Part shown: piece by piece, positions 63,882 through 64,000 of the stretch
Layout of the letters: each line of letters starts with the position of its first letter
Numbering within the stretch: the first letter of the stretch is position 1
Source of the DNA: CAYUVF01 sp964448045
GTDB lineage: Bacteria; Bacteroidota; Rhodothermia; Rhodothermales; Salinibacteraceae
Assembly (NCBI GenBank): GCA_964448045.1
Contig: CAYUVF010000001.1
Span: 1-64,000, forward strand
Direction: 5' to 3'
DNA: 64,000 nt
Notes under the pieces: generated by a model
Told to the model about the DNA's origin: nothing
Database searches by the model: none
What the model saw: the letters and a program-made list of their open reading frames with translations, nothing else
Position numbers and translations under genes: made by a program

Positions 63882-64000
63882 TCAGCGGGGCGTATTGGAG
63901 TCGACGCGTCGAAAGATGGCCCGCACCAGCGATGCGCCGTGCTCGTCAGTGCACTCGGGCGCCGACGCTTCGGCCAAATCGACGGCGTCGGCGGCCGCGC
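63882..64000 (-). CDS. C-terminal end of an unidentified protein (partial)
   Basis: The reverse strand is open from the right edge to a TGA at 63882, giving 38 residues that end SLVRAIFRRVDSNTPR. Upstream it reads AAADAVDLAEASAPECTDEHG. It lies 30 bases before hemL on the same strand, so it may be the upstream member of a hem operon. The stretch is too short to name. Confidence 0.45.
   Translation of the reverse strand, partial: AAADAVDLAEASAPECTDEHGASLVRAIFRRVDSNTPR

Overview
The window is a 64 kb stretch of a GC-rich bacterial chromosome, almost wholly made of ordinary chromosomal genes. The gene content points to Bacteroidota, and within it to the Rhodothermia (relatives of Salinibacter, Longibacter or Rhodothermus). 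The signs are a YtxJ plus TlpA-type lipoprotein pair, a DUF5687 ABC exporter, a parvulin-parvulin-SurA-MoxR cluster, a GlnRS-YqeY fusion, outer-membrane-related genes (TamB, SurA, lipoproteins) showing a Gram-negative envelope, and proteins rich in Asp and Glu as in halophilic Rhodothermia. This assignment is inference from content; no marker such as rRNA lies in the window. No tRNA, rRNA, phage, insertion sequence or CRISPR array was seen.

Layout. 1-5.8 kb: panC and panD (pantothenate; panD runs off the left edge), fumC, a DUF5694 exported protein and a DegP/HtrA protease followed by a structured, terminated intergenic segment. 5.8-14.7 kb: a secreted six-hairpin glycosidase, a small zinc-ribbon protein, an exported DUF1028 protein, a cupin, an RDD membrane protein and a 1031-residue exported BNR/sortilin-like propeller. 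14.8-18.8 kb: convergent glnS (with YqeY tail) and gltX. 19.1-24.6 kb: three parvulin-type periplasmic folding factors and MoxR. 24.6-30.7 kb: redox enzymes (NDH-like flavoprotein, FNR-like reductase, renalase-like oxidase), FxsA, a tandem TerB protein and a one-cysteine thioredoxin-fold protein. 30.9-36.4 kb: a stress block of three tandem double-domain universal stress proteins, a translationally coupled membrane-anchored serine hydrolase, and an SDR whose catalytic Tyr and Lys are replaced. 36.6-40.7 kb: a methyltransferase with no usual start codon behind an M3 oligopeptidase, then divergent ytxJ-tlpA and a tandem-HTH protein. 40.8-49.4 kb: two unknown proteins, a YdjM-type membrane protein, MscS, an RDD protein with a split domain, OsmC, quinone reductase, hydrolase-OsmC fusion and a TANGO2/NRDE protein, then a 500-base gap holding a long inverted repeat. 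49.4-64 kb: mnmM, aroB, tamB, rnr, an SLC13 transporter, a DUF5687-ABC transporter pair and hemL.

Functional themes. Much of the window concerns the cell envelope and protein quality control (DegP, three parvulin-family proteins, TamB, TlpA, M3 peptidase) and oxidative, thiol or osmotic stress (universal stress proteins, two OsmC domains, YtxJ, thioredoxin folds, MscS, quinone reductase). I found no clear new multi-gene defence or metabolic system. The most unusual items are single-locus oddities: the ATT-initiated methyltransferase, the SDR without YxxxK, the RDD domain interrupted by a coiled coil, the nested inverted repeat with a plus-strand terminator, and a possible structured RNA after degP.
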